The translations under genes were made by a program, and so were the position numbers. Below are positions 52,904 to 63,835 of a DNA stretch of 64,000 nucleotides, in pieces. Positions within the stretch are counted from its first letter, which is position 1. Each line of letters begins with the position of its first letter. This DNA is from Heliocidaris tuberculata (taxonomy: Eukaryota; Echinodermata; Echinoidea; Camarodonta; Echinometridae), in NCBI GenBank assembly GCA_025618425.1, contig CM046832.1, positions 26,312,813 to 26,376,812 of the forward strand, in the 5' to 3' direction. The notes below the pieces were generated by a model, which had not been told where the DNA came from, did no database searches, and was given only the letters and a program-made list of their open reading frames with translations.

Positions 52904-54475
52904 ATGCTACTTCTCCGTCATTTCTTGGCCGATTTTGATTCCGATTGTTTTATCTGATAGGGCTGGGTGGGGGCTTCCAAACTTCTACACAGAATTTTGA
53001 AATTCATTAATTATGCAAATTTATGCCAATTTATTCAAAATCGACGAAAAATGCTACTTCTCCTCTATTTCACACCGGATTTTGATTCCGATTGTTTTAT
53101 CTGATAGGGCTGGGTGGGGGCTTCCAAACTTCTACACAGAATTTTGAAATTCAATAATTATGCAAATTTATGCAAATTTATTCAAAATTGACGAAAAATG
53201 CTACTTCTCTATTTCACATCAGATTTTGATTCCGATTGTTTTATCTGATAGGGCTGGGTGGGGGCTTCCAAACTTCTACACAGAATTTTGAAATTCATTA
53301 ATTATGCAAATTTATGCAAATTTATTCAAAATTGACGAAAAATGCTACTTCTCTATTTCACATCGGATTTTGATTCCGATTGTTTTATCTGATAGGGCTG
53401 GGTGGGGGCTTCCAAACTTCTACACAGAATTTTGAAATTCATTAATTATGCAAATTTATGCAAATTTATTCAAAATCGACGAAAAATGCTACTTCTCCTC
53501 TATTTCACATCGGATTTTGATTCTGATTGTTTTATCTGATAGGGCTGGATGGGGGCTTCCAAACTTCTACACAGAATTTTGAAATTCATTAATTATGCAA
53601 ATTTATTCAAAATTGACGAAAAATGCTACTTCTCTATTTCACATCGGATTTTGATTCCGAATGTTTTATCTGATAGGGCTGGGTGGGGGCTTCCAAACTT
53701 CTACACAGAATTTTGAAATTCATTAATTATGCAAATTTATGCCAATTTATTCAAAATCGACGAAAAATGCTACTTCTCCTCTATTTCACACCGGATTTTG
53801 ATTCCGATTGTTTTATCTGATAGGGCTGGGTGGGGGCTTCCAAACTTCTACACAGAATTTTGAAATTCAATAATTATGCAAATTTATGCAAATTTATTCA
53901 AAATTGACGAAAAATGCTACTTCTCTATTTCACATCAGATTTTGATTCCGATTGTTTTATCTGATAGGGCTGGGTGGGGGCTTCCAAACTTCTACACAGA
54001 ATTTTGAAATTCATTAATTATGCAAATTTATGCAAATTTATTCAAAATTGACGAAAAATGCTACTTCTCTATTTCACATCGGATTTTGATTCCGATTGTT
54101 TTATCTGATAGGGCTGGGTGGGGGCTTCCAAACTTCTACACAGAATTTTGAAATTCATTAATTATGCAAATTTATGCAAATTTATTCAAAATCGACGAAA
54201 AATGCTACTTCTCTATTTCACATCGGATTTTGATTCCGATTGTTTTATCTGATAGGGCTGGATGGGGGCTTCCAAACTTCTACACAGAATTTTGAAATTC
54301 ATTAATTATGCAAATTTATTCAAAATTGACGAAAAATGCTACTTCTCTATTTCACATCGGATTTTGATTCCGAATGTTTTATCTGATAGGGCTGGGTGGG
54401 GGCTTCCAAACTTCTACACAGAATTTTGAAATTCATTATTCATGCAAATTTATGCAAATTTATTCAAAATGGCTG
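52904..54475. repeat. Eleven-unit tandem array (134-147 bp) with a 716-bp higher-order repeat
   Basis: The marker ATGCTACTTCT starts at 52904, 53051, 53198, 53342, 53486, 53623, 53767, 53914, 54058, 54202 and 54336. Each unit also has GATTCCGATTGTTTTATCTG, GGGCTGGGTGGGGGCTTCC and CTACACAGAATTTTGAAATT. Diagnostic variants (CACACCGG, CACATCAG, GGCTGGATG, the short unit, CCGAATGTTTT) recur in the same order, so units 2-6 were duplicated en bloc to give units 7-11. The spacing is far too long for CRISPR. Confidence 0.95.
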
Positions 54476-55062
54476 AAGGTTCATAATGTTTTCATGTTTT
54501 ATATTTCAGTTGTATACATGCATTGTTGGTATTCTCTTCTTTTGCATGCAGTAACATTATTATTTTATTCACTAAAGTTTTTCACTGAAGTTTTAAGGTT
54601 CAGGCTAGTTAATTTCCACAGATCTGCACTTCCGGCGGGGACATTTATTACGCATTGCGTAATTTACTCATTCACTTGTTTTGTACATTGGAACCTCGTT
54701 ATGACAAACTCCTTGGGACCAAGGAAATTACCTCTTTATATTAAAGGTTCCCTTCTATGAAATTCTAATTCTTGTTATTTTGTACATGATACTCATCTAA
54801 ATTGAAAAATGACATCCGTTTGCAATGAATACGTATCTGAATATTTTTAAAATAATATTTTCCCCACGTATTCAGGCCTAAACGAGTCTGCTAAGCTCCG
54901 CCCCCTTTTAAACCCCGAATTCTCGTTCTTCGAGCATGATTGACGTGTGACGTCACAAACCGACATCGCCGGTAGCGGTGCTTGTTTACAATATCTTGCG
55001 TATATCACGCGTGCAAACTAACTTGCAGTTATATACCACCTCGAAAACCACCTCTAAATCGA

Positions 55063-55333
55063 AGTATGCCGCAACGCTGTGTCTTTGCAGGTTGCAGCAA
55101 CATCACAAAGGAGGGTGTAAGTCTACATTTATTCCTCAAAGACCCAAATATTAGAAGAAAATGGACCTCAAAAGTGAAACTAACTCGCGTCAATTGGAAG
55201 GGGCCGAGTGACCGCAGTGTCCGTGTGTTCCGAGCACATTTGTGCGGAGGACTTCCTCGATAGTACGGGGCTGCATGCGGCGTTTGGCATCAAGAAGAGG
55301 CCGTCCCTGAAGCAAGATGCCATCCCCAAAATC
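55063..55333 (+). pseudogene. THAP-domain exon with one frameshift
   Basis: The ATG at 55063 begins MPQRCVFAGCSN, then GVSLHLFLKD, KWTSKVKLTRVNWKGPSD. Near 55215 a 1-nt change shifts the frame, after which the plus-one frame reads VCSEHICAEDF and later DAIPKI, corresponding to the THAP C-x2-H pair and the AVPTIF-type end. The zinc-ligand pattern is complete across the two frames. With the shift the product would truncate 13 residues later. Confidence 0.75.
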
Positions 55334-55724
55334 AAACTTGATCTACGGTATCTATTGATCATATATCTATTGATCAACTATCACTGTACCTACACTAACT
55401 TAGCCTACCGGTACTTATTATTCATAGCAGCACAATGAAAACATGCAAGGTAACAGGAGAGCTAAGGGTTTTCTGGATATCAATGTTAGAATTTACTAGA
55501 AACAAAACGCTACCACCCCATGTAAAACCCTACCCAAGCCCAGGCCAGGCAGGGTCAGCAGGCGAACGACCGAACGGCACGGCGTGTACACCTGCGCACG
55601 TCGAGCTCACTGCCTCGATCAGCTATCAGCTCAGCCTCATCAGGACTGGGGCATTTTGCAAGCGCAAACAAGATTCATAATTGGTGGATATGCGTAAATT
55701 AAAATTTAATCGGCAATCTAATTA

Positions 55725-55877
55725 TCAAAAGGAATTACTAGTTGTAATTCCCAAGTCTCCCGTCGATATCTTCTCCGTTATTGAAATCAGGGACGTCTCT
55801 GTCATATAATCAGAATCCGACATGTCTGCTTCAAACAAATACGGCCGTGCCCCTAATTCCTCTTTTATTTCTTCTGT
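55725..55877 (-). pseudogene. RPYxFEP-motif exon
   Basis: An open minus-strand stretch follows a plausible acceptor (CTTCTTCAG) and reads TEEIKEELGARPYLFEADMS, then DSDYMTETS, before a stop at 55725-55727. The RPYLFEA motif followed by acidic residues parallels the RPY/MFEP motif of the 899-2355 element. No start codon is in frame, so it would be an internal exon. Confidence 0.5.
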
Positions 55878-56782
55878 CTGAAGAAGATGTTATCGTTCGT
55901 TGATATAGGATTTTAAAAAAACTAAAATGAAGGGCTGTAATGGCACGAAGTCGAAGCTAGGATCTACACGAAGTCGAAGCTAGGATCTACACGAAGTCGA
56001 AGCTAGGATCTACACGAAGTTCAATAGCCTACACACACACTTTCAGCTTGCGTGGAGTCAAGCATTCTGAGTGTGACGTCACATGACGTCATCGATCGCT
56101 GGACCGATTTTCCAAAATTTTTAGGGGCGTTCCCAATTAATTTTTTATTTTCAAGTTTACAGATTAATGAATGGAATTCAGGTAAAATGGTTGACAGATC
56201 TGGATTCACAGTAGAAAAGTCTACTAATTGAAGTTCCTTTGTAATTCCATAAAAGGGAACCTCTTTATATTAAAACCTTGTTAGAGTCTGTCAGGACTAA
56301 AAACAATAGAATGCAAAGTTGGACTGGCAAAATTACCTTGTTATAATGAGAGCTTGTTTTAACAGTGTTCTTTATAACGAGGTTCCACTGTATCAAATTC
56401 TATTTAATACATTTCCTCCCAAAATCAGATTGCAGACCAATCGTACATGTATATTGACTGCGATCCCATTTTGAAAGAAAATGTTATAGCATTAGATATA
56501 AACAGGTTGATACATAAAAAATGTTTGAGGTTCTGAATAGTTACATAGAGTAAAATCAAAATTACGGCCTATTACAGACCTGCCAACCCTGAAACCCAAG
56601 AAATAGGGACAAATGAGAAGGCACAGGCTGAAAATCGGGACATTTCTGAGTTCCTTATACATGTACATTACTACAGACAGATTTTTGCAAAAATGGGGAC
56701 ACAGTGGTAGAAGCGACTCTTTCTTTTACCAAAAATCGGGATTGTCCCTATTAAATAGGGACAGTTGAAAGGTATGCTATTA

Positions 56783-57056
56783 CGAGCCTTATAGTCGGAG
56801 GAAAGGCCAAATCGGCTCTGAATCATAGGGACGTAACAGCAGTCCTGCGATTGTCTACAATTTGAAAGTGATTTGGCCCTTATTCCAGATATAAGGCTGA
56901 CATCGCACCAAATTCATATGTTGAGTATTCACATTATTGTTCAGAACCTGAATCAGGTAGCTTTCTCTTGTTAAAATGCCTATATTTAATGCTACTGCGA
57001 TTTATTTCCAAAATCGGATCATAGTCGATCGTATAGTGTGCGGTGGGCTTAAGACT
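56783..57056 (-). repeat. Dispersed repeat, inverted partner of 52232-52505
   Basis: Begins GAGGAAAGGCCAAATCGGCT and ends GATCGTATAGTGTGCGGTGG, the mirror of the copy 4.3 kb upstream. Confidence 0.65.
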
Positions 57057-58065
57057 TGATTTTGTATGATAGCCAAAAATAAGTCAAAAAGCATCTTGAT
57101 GAAGCGACATGGAGACAGTTAATAAATGGTTTACTTTGCAAGTTTACTTGGGTTAAATCCTAGAGCAGTACAGAGTATCTGGGCAAATCCAGGGTATTTG
57201 GTCATTTTGTGTCCGATATGTTACCTAGTACATGCATTATAGAAACACACAGAAAATTTATAAGTCATTTTCCCTACTACTATAGCAGAAATATCATTAG
57301 GCATGTACAGTGCTAGGTAAATGTATACTTAATTCTTTAGTGTAGTCAGTAACATATAGGACAAATACCTTCAACTTGCTCATAACTAAAAATGACATGA
57401 AGGACATTTTATATCTTCTATAATATATAAATAGTGCATGGTCTATCATGCGCTATACTGGATTATGTGCACGACAAATACTAAATTATCCCAAGTGCAG
57501 TTTTGTTTTACCGAGGCCGCAGGCCGAGGTGAAATAGACCTGCACGAGGGATAATTTAGTATTTGGAGTTCATATAGTCCAGTAATGGTGCATAAATAGA
57601 ACATGCACTAATTGTTATAGTAAATAGACCCCTAGATTTATAACTAGCAACCTCCATCGCATATAGTGCAAATTCGTAAATTCATTGTTACGTCACACAG
57701 CCAGTCCAAAATAATACGCAATAAAGGCGTCGCATTACATGCGCGCTGATGTAATTTACTTCTTGCGCGCCTTGGCGTTATGGGATTTTGTACACAAATA
57801 AGCATGCAGAAATTGAAGTTCACGTCACGTGATGCGACTCTAACCAATCACAGCGCGTATTATACATACACTATTTACTATTACCAAATAAAGTATACAC
57901 TAGACACAACAAACAACAAAATGGACACCAAACTTTTGCTTCACCCTGGTCTATTTTGGGCACATCTTCATCAACAGTCATCAAATGACAAAGAATTGAT
58001 AATATACAGTTTTTGTATTCCTCAGAGAGCTGATGAGCACTGAAGCGATGATGTCAGAGTCCAGT
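57057..58065. other. Probable RPL18A 3' UTR and repeat-derived intergenic DNA
   Basis: 57412-57900 contains ATACTAAATTATCCC/GGGATAATTTAGTAT and AGTAAATAG/CTATTTACT in both orientations, plus CCAATCACAGCGCG, so at least one decayed TIR element is present. On the minus strand AATACA (plus 58014-58019) is a weak poly(A) candidate 47 bp past the RPL18A stop. Confidence 0.4.
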
Positions 58066-61000
58066 TTACTTGAAGCAGGTGCTTGGCCTGCGAGTGGTGA
58101 ACATGGGCTTGTTGGGGCGCTGTGTGCGATGTGGGAGAGGGAAGGTGATCTTGGAGGTCTGTGATGAAGACAAGTACAGAAAATAGAAGAAAAATGATAA
58201 ATGATGCTATAAAGGTACTTTCAGGAAACAAGTGACAAAGGAGGGCTCTATGTATAGTACTCAACCAAACTAAAGAAGGCTCCCTACATATTCCCAAAAT
58301 AAGTGGTAATGTGACAGACTAGTCAGTCAATATGTTGGTCCTGTTGCCGCTGTGATATTAATTTCCTTTTTTCGATACACAGACCTCATCTAAGAATTCC
58401 TTTCTTTTGGTAAGAACTGCCAAGAACTGCTTGATGGGGGGGGTGCTGTTAAAATACCCCCCCAATAAAAATATAAAATAATAGGATATACAAAATGAAA
58501 TGCCATCATTCAAATGCTTGCCAATTAAAAAAGTCTCATCCTTCCTTCCTTCCTTCCTTCGACATGACCCGTCAATCAGATGTAATGAGTTAACAGGTCA
58601 TCTATAAACTGATTCCTCATGAAATGTGTCTCAATGAACATTTAGTGACTCAAATGTTTGTATCTTATGTGAAAGGTAAAAGACTTACCAAGAACTGCTT
58701 GATGTGAGGTCTCCTGCATTTGGATGCTGGGATTTCTTCCACTCGGATGATCTGGATGGAATGGGCACGGGCACGATGCCTGGCTCCCATGTCACGGTCT
58801 GTCATGAACACAAATAAATTTCATAAATTTTAACTTATAAAATATAACTCACTCCTTTCAAAGCTACTAAAATAAAGCGATCTCTCATGAGTCTAATGAA
58901 AAAGGGAAAATGGTTAACTTTTACCATCTTAAAAAGTCACCCATTTGAAATGGCACTGGTAGTGCCCAATTCAAACAATATATACTAGGTAATTTCCATT
59001 TTGCTGAATATATCGAATGCAGCAGTATTTCCATTTTTAAATAATTTTTTTTTTTTTTTTTGAAAGTAAAAAGGGTCAGCATCAAGGAGAGAGAGAAAAG
59101 CTAAGGGAAAGGAAGAGAATTTATTCTACTTTCTCCCTACTTGGCCAAAAGAGAAATTTTCATCACTACGAAGAGTAAACTAGTGTGTTCTGAGAAAGGA
59201 AAATTTTAACCATATGTCACTGGACTTGCACAGTATACAAGCATAACACATGTGATAGAGATCACACAGACCTCACATCAAAATGAAAAGTATGATTGCG
59301 CTGGGAAGTATTGAGCTTGCTTGGGCATTGCACAAAATCATATTAGAGAGAGGATAAATGGGATAGTAACTTACAGCACTGGGTGACGGCTGCAGCAGTA
59401 GTAAGGTCACGGTACTCTCTGTACATGTTGTGAGTCCCACTCCTGGAGTCGTAACGCAGCCACACACCAAAGTTCTTGATCTTCTGGGGCTTTTTCTCAT
59501 TGATCTACCAAGAAATAATTTTTCGTTCATAAAGCATGTCAACATTCTAATTGCTCAACTATACAAAGAGGGATATTATGTAAAACCTCAGTCTTGATGT
59601 ACTTCTACTTGGAAAGCAAAACTCATGCAAAAGGATAAGTTGTAAGATGCAATTTTATAGAACACCTGCCTCTACATCAAATCCACTTGTATCGTACATG
59701 TAACCTGAAGAATACAATTTGCAGATTTAGATTCAGCCAACTCTAATTTGTGATTTTACTGAAAATGATGATGTGCCAATTTACCAACAATGGGTTGTCA
59801 ACAATTTTTCATCTTTCAGAATTATAAGCTGTAGTTACCAACAGTCGGAATAAAGACTACATACAATCGGTGTTGTTAGGATGGACAAACATCGAACATA
59901 ACAATACAAATGTAATATCTACATTTTGACAATGGAAATGCAATTAAATATAAGAGGTAATAGTCTGTCCCAATGAAAACATTTATGAAAATGCTAACAC
60001 TTCCTTTTTGTAGCACACACACGCAAACTACAGTGTACAATGTAAATAAATTACCTTCCTGCAGCTGCAGATTTCTCCACGAGACTTCTTCATCTTTCGC
60101 AGCCTGTTACCAAAGTACCAGAAGCGTGACTTGGCAGTGACCTCATCTGGTGCGAAGATTCGCATCTTGAAGAGGGGTGGGATGGGGTGCCTCTCAGTAG
60201 GCATCTCCCGCCCCACCACCAAGAACTCGGTCAGCTAAGGGCATAAAAAAATATTTATTACTTTGATTAGGTTGACCTGTGTCAGAGGATTATGAGATCG
60301 CTACTGTTTATTCCGCTTTCATGTTAGGTTAAAATGCATCGTCACTCTTTGGCACAGGTACAATTACTACAATCTATCGGGTGGTGAATGAAAGATTGCT
60401 TTTGGCCACACTTGTTTACATAAACATCAAAAGAAAACAAAACTTTTAATTCTTCCCAATACATAAAAGAAAAAAGAAAAAAGGAGAGGTTTTCACAAGC
60501 TAAAATGGCATGTCATTTAAATTATATAATGTTTTAAACAAACGTTTTTCATTCACTGGTCCTATGTTTTCTCAAGTGAAACAATTTTTTAAAATGTAGT
60601 ACATGTCAATACCTGTACATCTACAGTGTCACAATTTCAGCATGGTCATAAATCTTCTACCCACATCTTGCAAGCTGTTTCCAATTGTTTCGCACATGCG
60701 CATACGATCACTAAAAATAGTTTCAGCATGCAAAACAAAATGAAATTGAAAATCTTTCCTTTAAAAAAAAAAAAAGTTGAATTCTTGGAAATTTGTGAGT
60801 TGCTTTTAATTACTAGACGAACTGCATCTAGGCTAGAGTCTATTTCAATGTCATTTTTGTCAACTTTTAAAAGCAATATGACTACTTTTTAGCCACTGTC
60901 AGTAGAGGCGCATGGCTAAGTTGAGAGACAGCCTCCCATATTGGAGACATAGCTGACAAAAGGATGAAAGAAACAACACCAACAAGGCAGTTTCTCCCAG

Positions 61001-63403
61001 CCAAATTTTTGCCTCACTGAGGTCAGAAGCCCATTTGTTTTGTGTATGGATCATAACAAAATATGTCATGAAAATAAAAATGAGACGGTGAATCTTTATA
61101 ACGTAGACGGTCAAAAGGAGTAATTTTTCATTAGGAATCTGCTTATCACATTTTCATTTTGAGCCAAAGTAATCCCTTTGCAGCAAATGTAAACAAAGAC
61201 AATCGGTTTCCTAAATGGGAGACTGTCTCCTAGATAAGCTATCAAAAATATTGACAAAAGTCTCTGACAATAGCGAGTCTCCCAAATAGGAAACAGTCAC
61301 CAATTTGGCCATGCGCCTCTGCTAATTGTGTCAGCTCAGTGAGCATTACAAAGTTTTGCGCTGGAGTTACACTGATGATCATGTTGAGCTTATTTACCTT
61401 TTAAACATGGGAAAAATAATATTGGGACTTGGCTAGTGGGATAGCAGAAATTAAAGTTAGAATATATTAAAACATGACCAGAATCACAGGAATTGGAGGA
61501 ATATTTTTCACACAAGTCGCAACGCCACATGTCACTCGTCAGCCCACGACACAAGTGAGTCAGGGTTTGGGACTTGTATTTACCTCTGCTCTGTTTTGCC
61601 TAGCAATACAGACTTGATGTTTTATAAAATATGACATTTGACCATTAAGCCATACATGGAAAGCAATCTCCCCCTATGGCAGGAGAGACGAGCAAACAAA
61701 AATTCAGTGCGCAGGATTCATCCATTTCCATGTACGGTCATGACAGTGAACCTTGCAAGACACCATGACCATCATATCCACCTTCAGAGTTTGCTAAAAT
61801 CTTCCTCTTCCAGCTCATCCTACAAGCCAAAATGGATGATCTTGCCCACTGAATTTTTTGTTTACTCGTCTAGGCTTAGCCATAGGGGAGACTGCCTCCC
61901 GTGTAGCCTGGAAGGCTCTTTGAAGAGTAAAAAAAAAAAAAAGCTGACGCTACTCTTCACAGAGCCTGGTTTTTAATCTCACTCTGCAATATAGCAGCCA
62001 TTTTAGAGTCTAAAGAACCTCTTGAAAATCACTTTTACCGTGACTCGTGAGCCAGCTTCTCTCATCTCCTTTTCACCATAGCTTTAGAATATTAAAACCT
62101 TATTACCCTAGAATTAAAAAATATCGGAAAAAATGTGAAATATTAATTTTAATGGTTACCGATAGGTTGAATGTTGTCCGAACGACGCCCCAAAAAAGCC
62201 TTCACTGCGCTCGTAGACCCGAAAGTGTCCCGTAATGTCATCGACCTACAGTCACTCATGCAATTTTCAGTTCCACCATATGTTAGACAAGACCGCTACA
62301 AGCGCGCGGGCCTCGCACGCATTTTGACCGTGCACCTTCAGCATGCATGCAGTAGCGCCTAGCGGTCTTGTTTAACATATGGTGGATCTGAAAATTGCGT
62401 GAGTGACTGTAGGTCAATTGCATTACAGGACACTTCCAGGTCTACGAGCGCAGTGAAGGCTTTTTCGGGGCATTGTTCGGACAACATTCGACCTACTGAT
62501 AACCATTAAAATTAATATTTCACATTTTTTCCCCAATATTTTTTAATTCTAGGGTAAAAAATGGGGTTTTAATAATCTAAAGCTATGGTGAAGAGGAGAT
62601 GAGAGAAGCTGGCTCACGGTAAAGGTGATTTTCAGGAGGTTCTTTAGACTCTAAAATGGCTGCTCTATTGTAGAGTGGGGTTAAAAAACCAGGCTCTTTG
62701 AAGAGTAGCGTCAGCTTTTTTTTTTTTTTTACTCTTCAAAGAGCCTTCCAGGCTAGCCATCCGGTATCCACACACATATATGTCAGGATAGCTAGCTAGC
62801 TAGCGCTAGCGCGCGTGAAGTGAGATCGAGGCGGGAAAACTTTCACAGCTTTCGACAAAAGATGGGAAAACTTTCACAACTTTTTCAACGCTTCCTAAAT
62901 TCTTGATTTGGTCGCATAATTTATTCAAATCTATCAGATTTGATTATTATTAGATCTAGCTATTAATTTAGATTTGTGCGTGAGAAATTTCAGTATTAGC
63001 GTGAGAGCATGAGAATTGGCATGATTGGGTGAAATGCGTGAGTGTTGGCAGCCCTGTTCCTAATAATATGACAGACATCGATGTCCATGACATCTCCAAA
63101 ATTTCCACAACCATGCCCATGCATTATGTGCATCAGTGCATGGGCCATGGCACTTCACACAAATGAACCTGCCTGCGCCTGGACGGTGTATTCTCGATAG
63201 GCACACAGGTCACAGCTCAAACATCACCGATCTCATCTCGATCTTAAAGGCGAATTTTCATACTTCATTCTAACTTGAATTTCAACAGTAAATATACATT
63301 CTTCTGGCAGGAGACTAACAATATTGCATATCTTCAAATAAGTTATGTCAGAGAGGAGGGAAAGGGCAAAACAAAGGTTTCTAACCTGTCCTCTGAATTT
63401 CAT
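58066..63403 (-). CDS. RPL18A: 60S ribosomal protein L18a (eL20)
   Basis: Structural protein of the large cytosolic ribosomal subunit. Coding exons 5' to 3': 63403-63386, 60234-60055, 59504-59375, 58798-58689, 58158-58066. Phases close to 176 aa, the human length. The first coding exon holds six codons (MKFRGQ) before a GTTAG donor; it was found by matching the start and the required phase, and is the least certain exon. Landmarks: [80 protein letters not shown] and [20 protein letters not shown]. The end STCFK differs from the NTFF end of vertebrates. Human RPL18A hosts an intronic H/ACA snoRNA; I could not establish one here. Confidence 0.95.
60902..61322. mobile_element. TIR element in RPL18A intron 1
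   Basis: Ends GTAGAGGCGCATGGC and GCCATGCGCCTCTGC, with the inverted similarity continuing imperfectly for about 45 bp (GACAGCCTCCCATATTGGAG versus the inverse of CTCCCAAATAGGAAACAGTC). The target duplication is unclear. Related GGGAGACAATCTCCC words occur near 30990. Confidence 0.55.
61659..61899. mobile_element. Palindromic MITE abutting the giant inverted repeat
   Basis: GGAAAGCAATCTCCCCCTAT...GACGAG...AAAAATTCAGTG on the left is mirrored by CACTGAATTTTTTG...CTCGTC...CATAGGGGAGACTGCCTCC on the right. A partial second copy is at 33410-33600. Confidence 0.6.
61904..62755. repeat. Giant inverted repeat, two ~396-bp arms around a 60-nt loop
   Basis: Left arm 61904-62299 and right arm 62360-62755 are reverse complements along their whole length with scattered mismatches and small indels. 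Outer ends read TAGCCTGGAAGGCTCTTTGA and its inverse, so the structure is closed by TA on both sides, compatible with a TA target duplication. The loop itself contains a small GCAC...GTGC hairpin. No coding capacity. Lying in RPL18A intron 1, it would be transcribed into a long hairpin RNA. Confidence 0.93.
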
Positions 63404-63455
63404 TTCGTGTACAACCCACGAGGAAAAGGACGAAAAGGACGAAAAGGACGATTTT
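63404..63455 (-). promoter_or_regulatory. RPL18A 5' leader with pyrimidine (TOP-like) repeats
   Basis: Read on the minus strand, the 9-bp unit CGTCCTTTT occurs three times (63421-63447) and is followed by CCTCGTGGG before the ATG at 63403. A start at the C of any CCTTTT block would give a 5' terminal oligopyrimidine tract, the translational control element of ribosomal protein mRNAs. The exact start site is not shown. Confidence 0.5.
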
Positions 63456-63835
63456 ACGTATGTCTATTAGTAGTCTTGGTCGTGATCAGAATCAATAATG
63501 GTTATGTTTTATCAATTTTAAAACTATAAAAAAGTAGAATTCAAAAAAAGAATATTTATTCAAATCTAAAATTATTTTAAACTGTTATAACTATAACGAA
63601 ATTACTAAGAAAAATGAAACAAGTACTTAATATTTTAGTAACCGTAAATTGGTTTTATAGTTGAAGGTGTGAGATAGCACTGTATTGCAACCATCGTGAA
63701 GTAGATTTCTGCGGTGCCAATTTTACAAGTGGTAATAGTGTAACAATTGTTAATCTAACCTTGTTAAACATGTACATTTATAAGGGAAAGAGTGACATTG
63801 TTCAACACCGCAAGGTTTCCGATTTGGACTATCAG

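Larger units (their letters stand above)
52746..54643. mobile_element. TIR element with 5-bp target duplication enclosing a satellite-like array
   Basis: 1898 bp flanked by TTTAT (52741-52745 and 54644-54648), with ends TGTCCCCGCCGAACGAAG and CTTCCGGCGGGGACA. Inside the left end come a (GT)n and a (CCGT)n microsatellite, then eleven tandem units of about 144 bp, then about 160 bp of unique sequence. No transposase frame is found; the superfamily is undetermined. Confidence 0.7.
54745..56262. mobile_element. TIR transposon carrying THAP and RPYxFEP remnants (second element)
   Basis: About 1518 bp with ends AGGTTCCCTTCTATG and CATAAAAGGGAACCT. It is bracketed by CTTTATATTAA (11 bp; 13 if the terminal A is given to the flank), an unusually long target duplication whose last four bases are TTAA. 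It carries a plus-strand THAP exon (55063-55330) and a minus-strand RPYLFEA exon (about 55877 down to 55725), facing each other. Size, convergent content and CRE-like TGACGTCA words parallel the element at 899-2355, though the TIR sequences differ. A 23-bp unit (ACGAAGTCGAAGCTAGGATC plus TAC) repeats three times at 55944-56022. Confidence 0.75.
54686..56390. mobile_element. GGAACC pogo-like MITE split by a later transposon
   Basis: The left half (CATTGGAACCTCGTTATGAC onwards, TA at 54684-54685) and the right half (ending ATAACGAGGTTCCACTG, TA at 56391-56392) match the MITE at 20177-20349. They are separated by the 1.5-kb element at 54745-56262. Confidence 0.75.

Noticed and set aside
52904..54475. 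CRISPR-like regular repeats
   Set aside because: Units are ~144 bp with no unique spacers and sit in an animal genome inside a TIR element; this is a tandem satellite.
55435..55680. 81-codon plus-strand frame downstream of the THAP exon
   Set aside because: No family resemblance, no link in frame to the THAP exon; probably fortuitous within the transposon.
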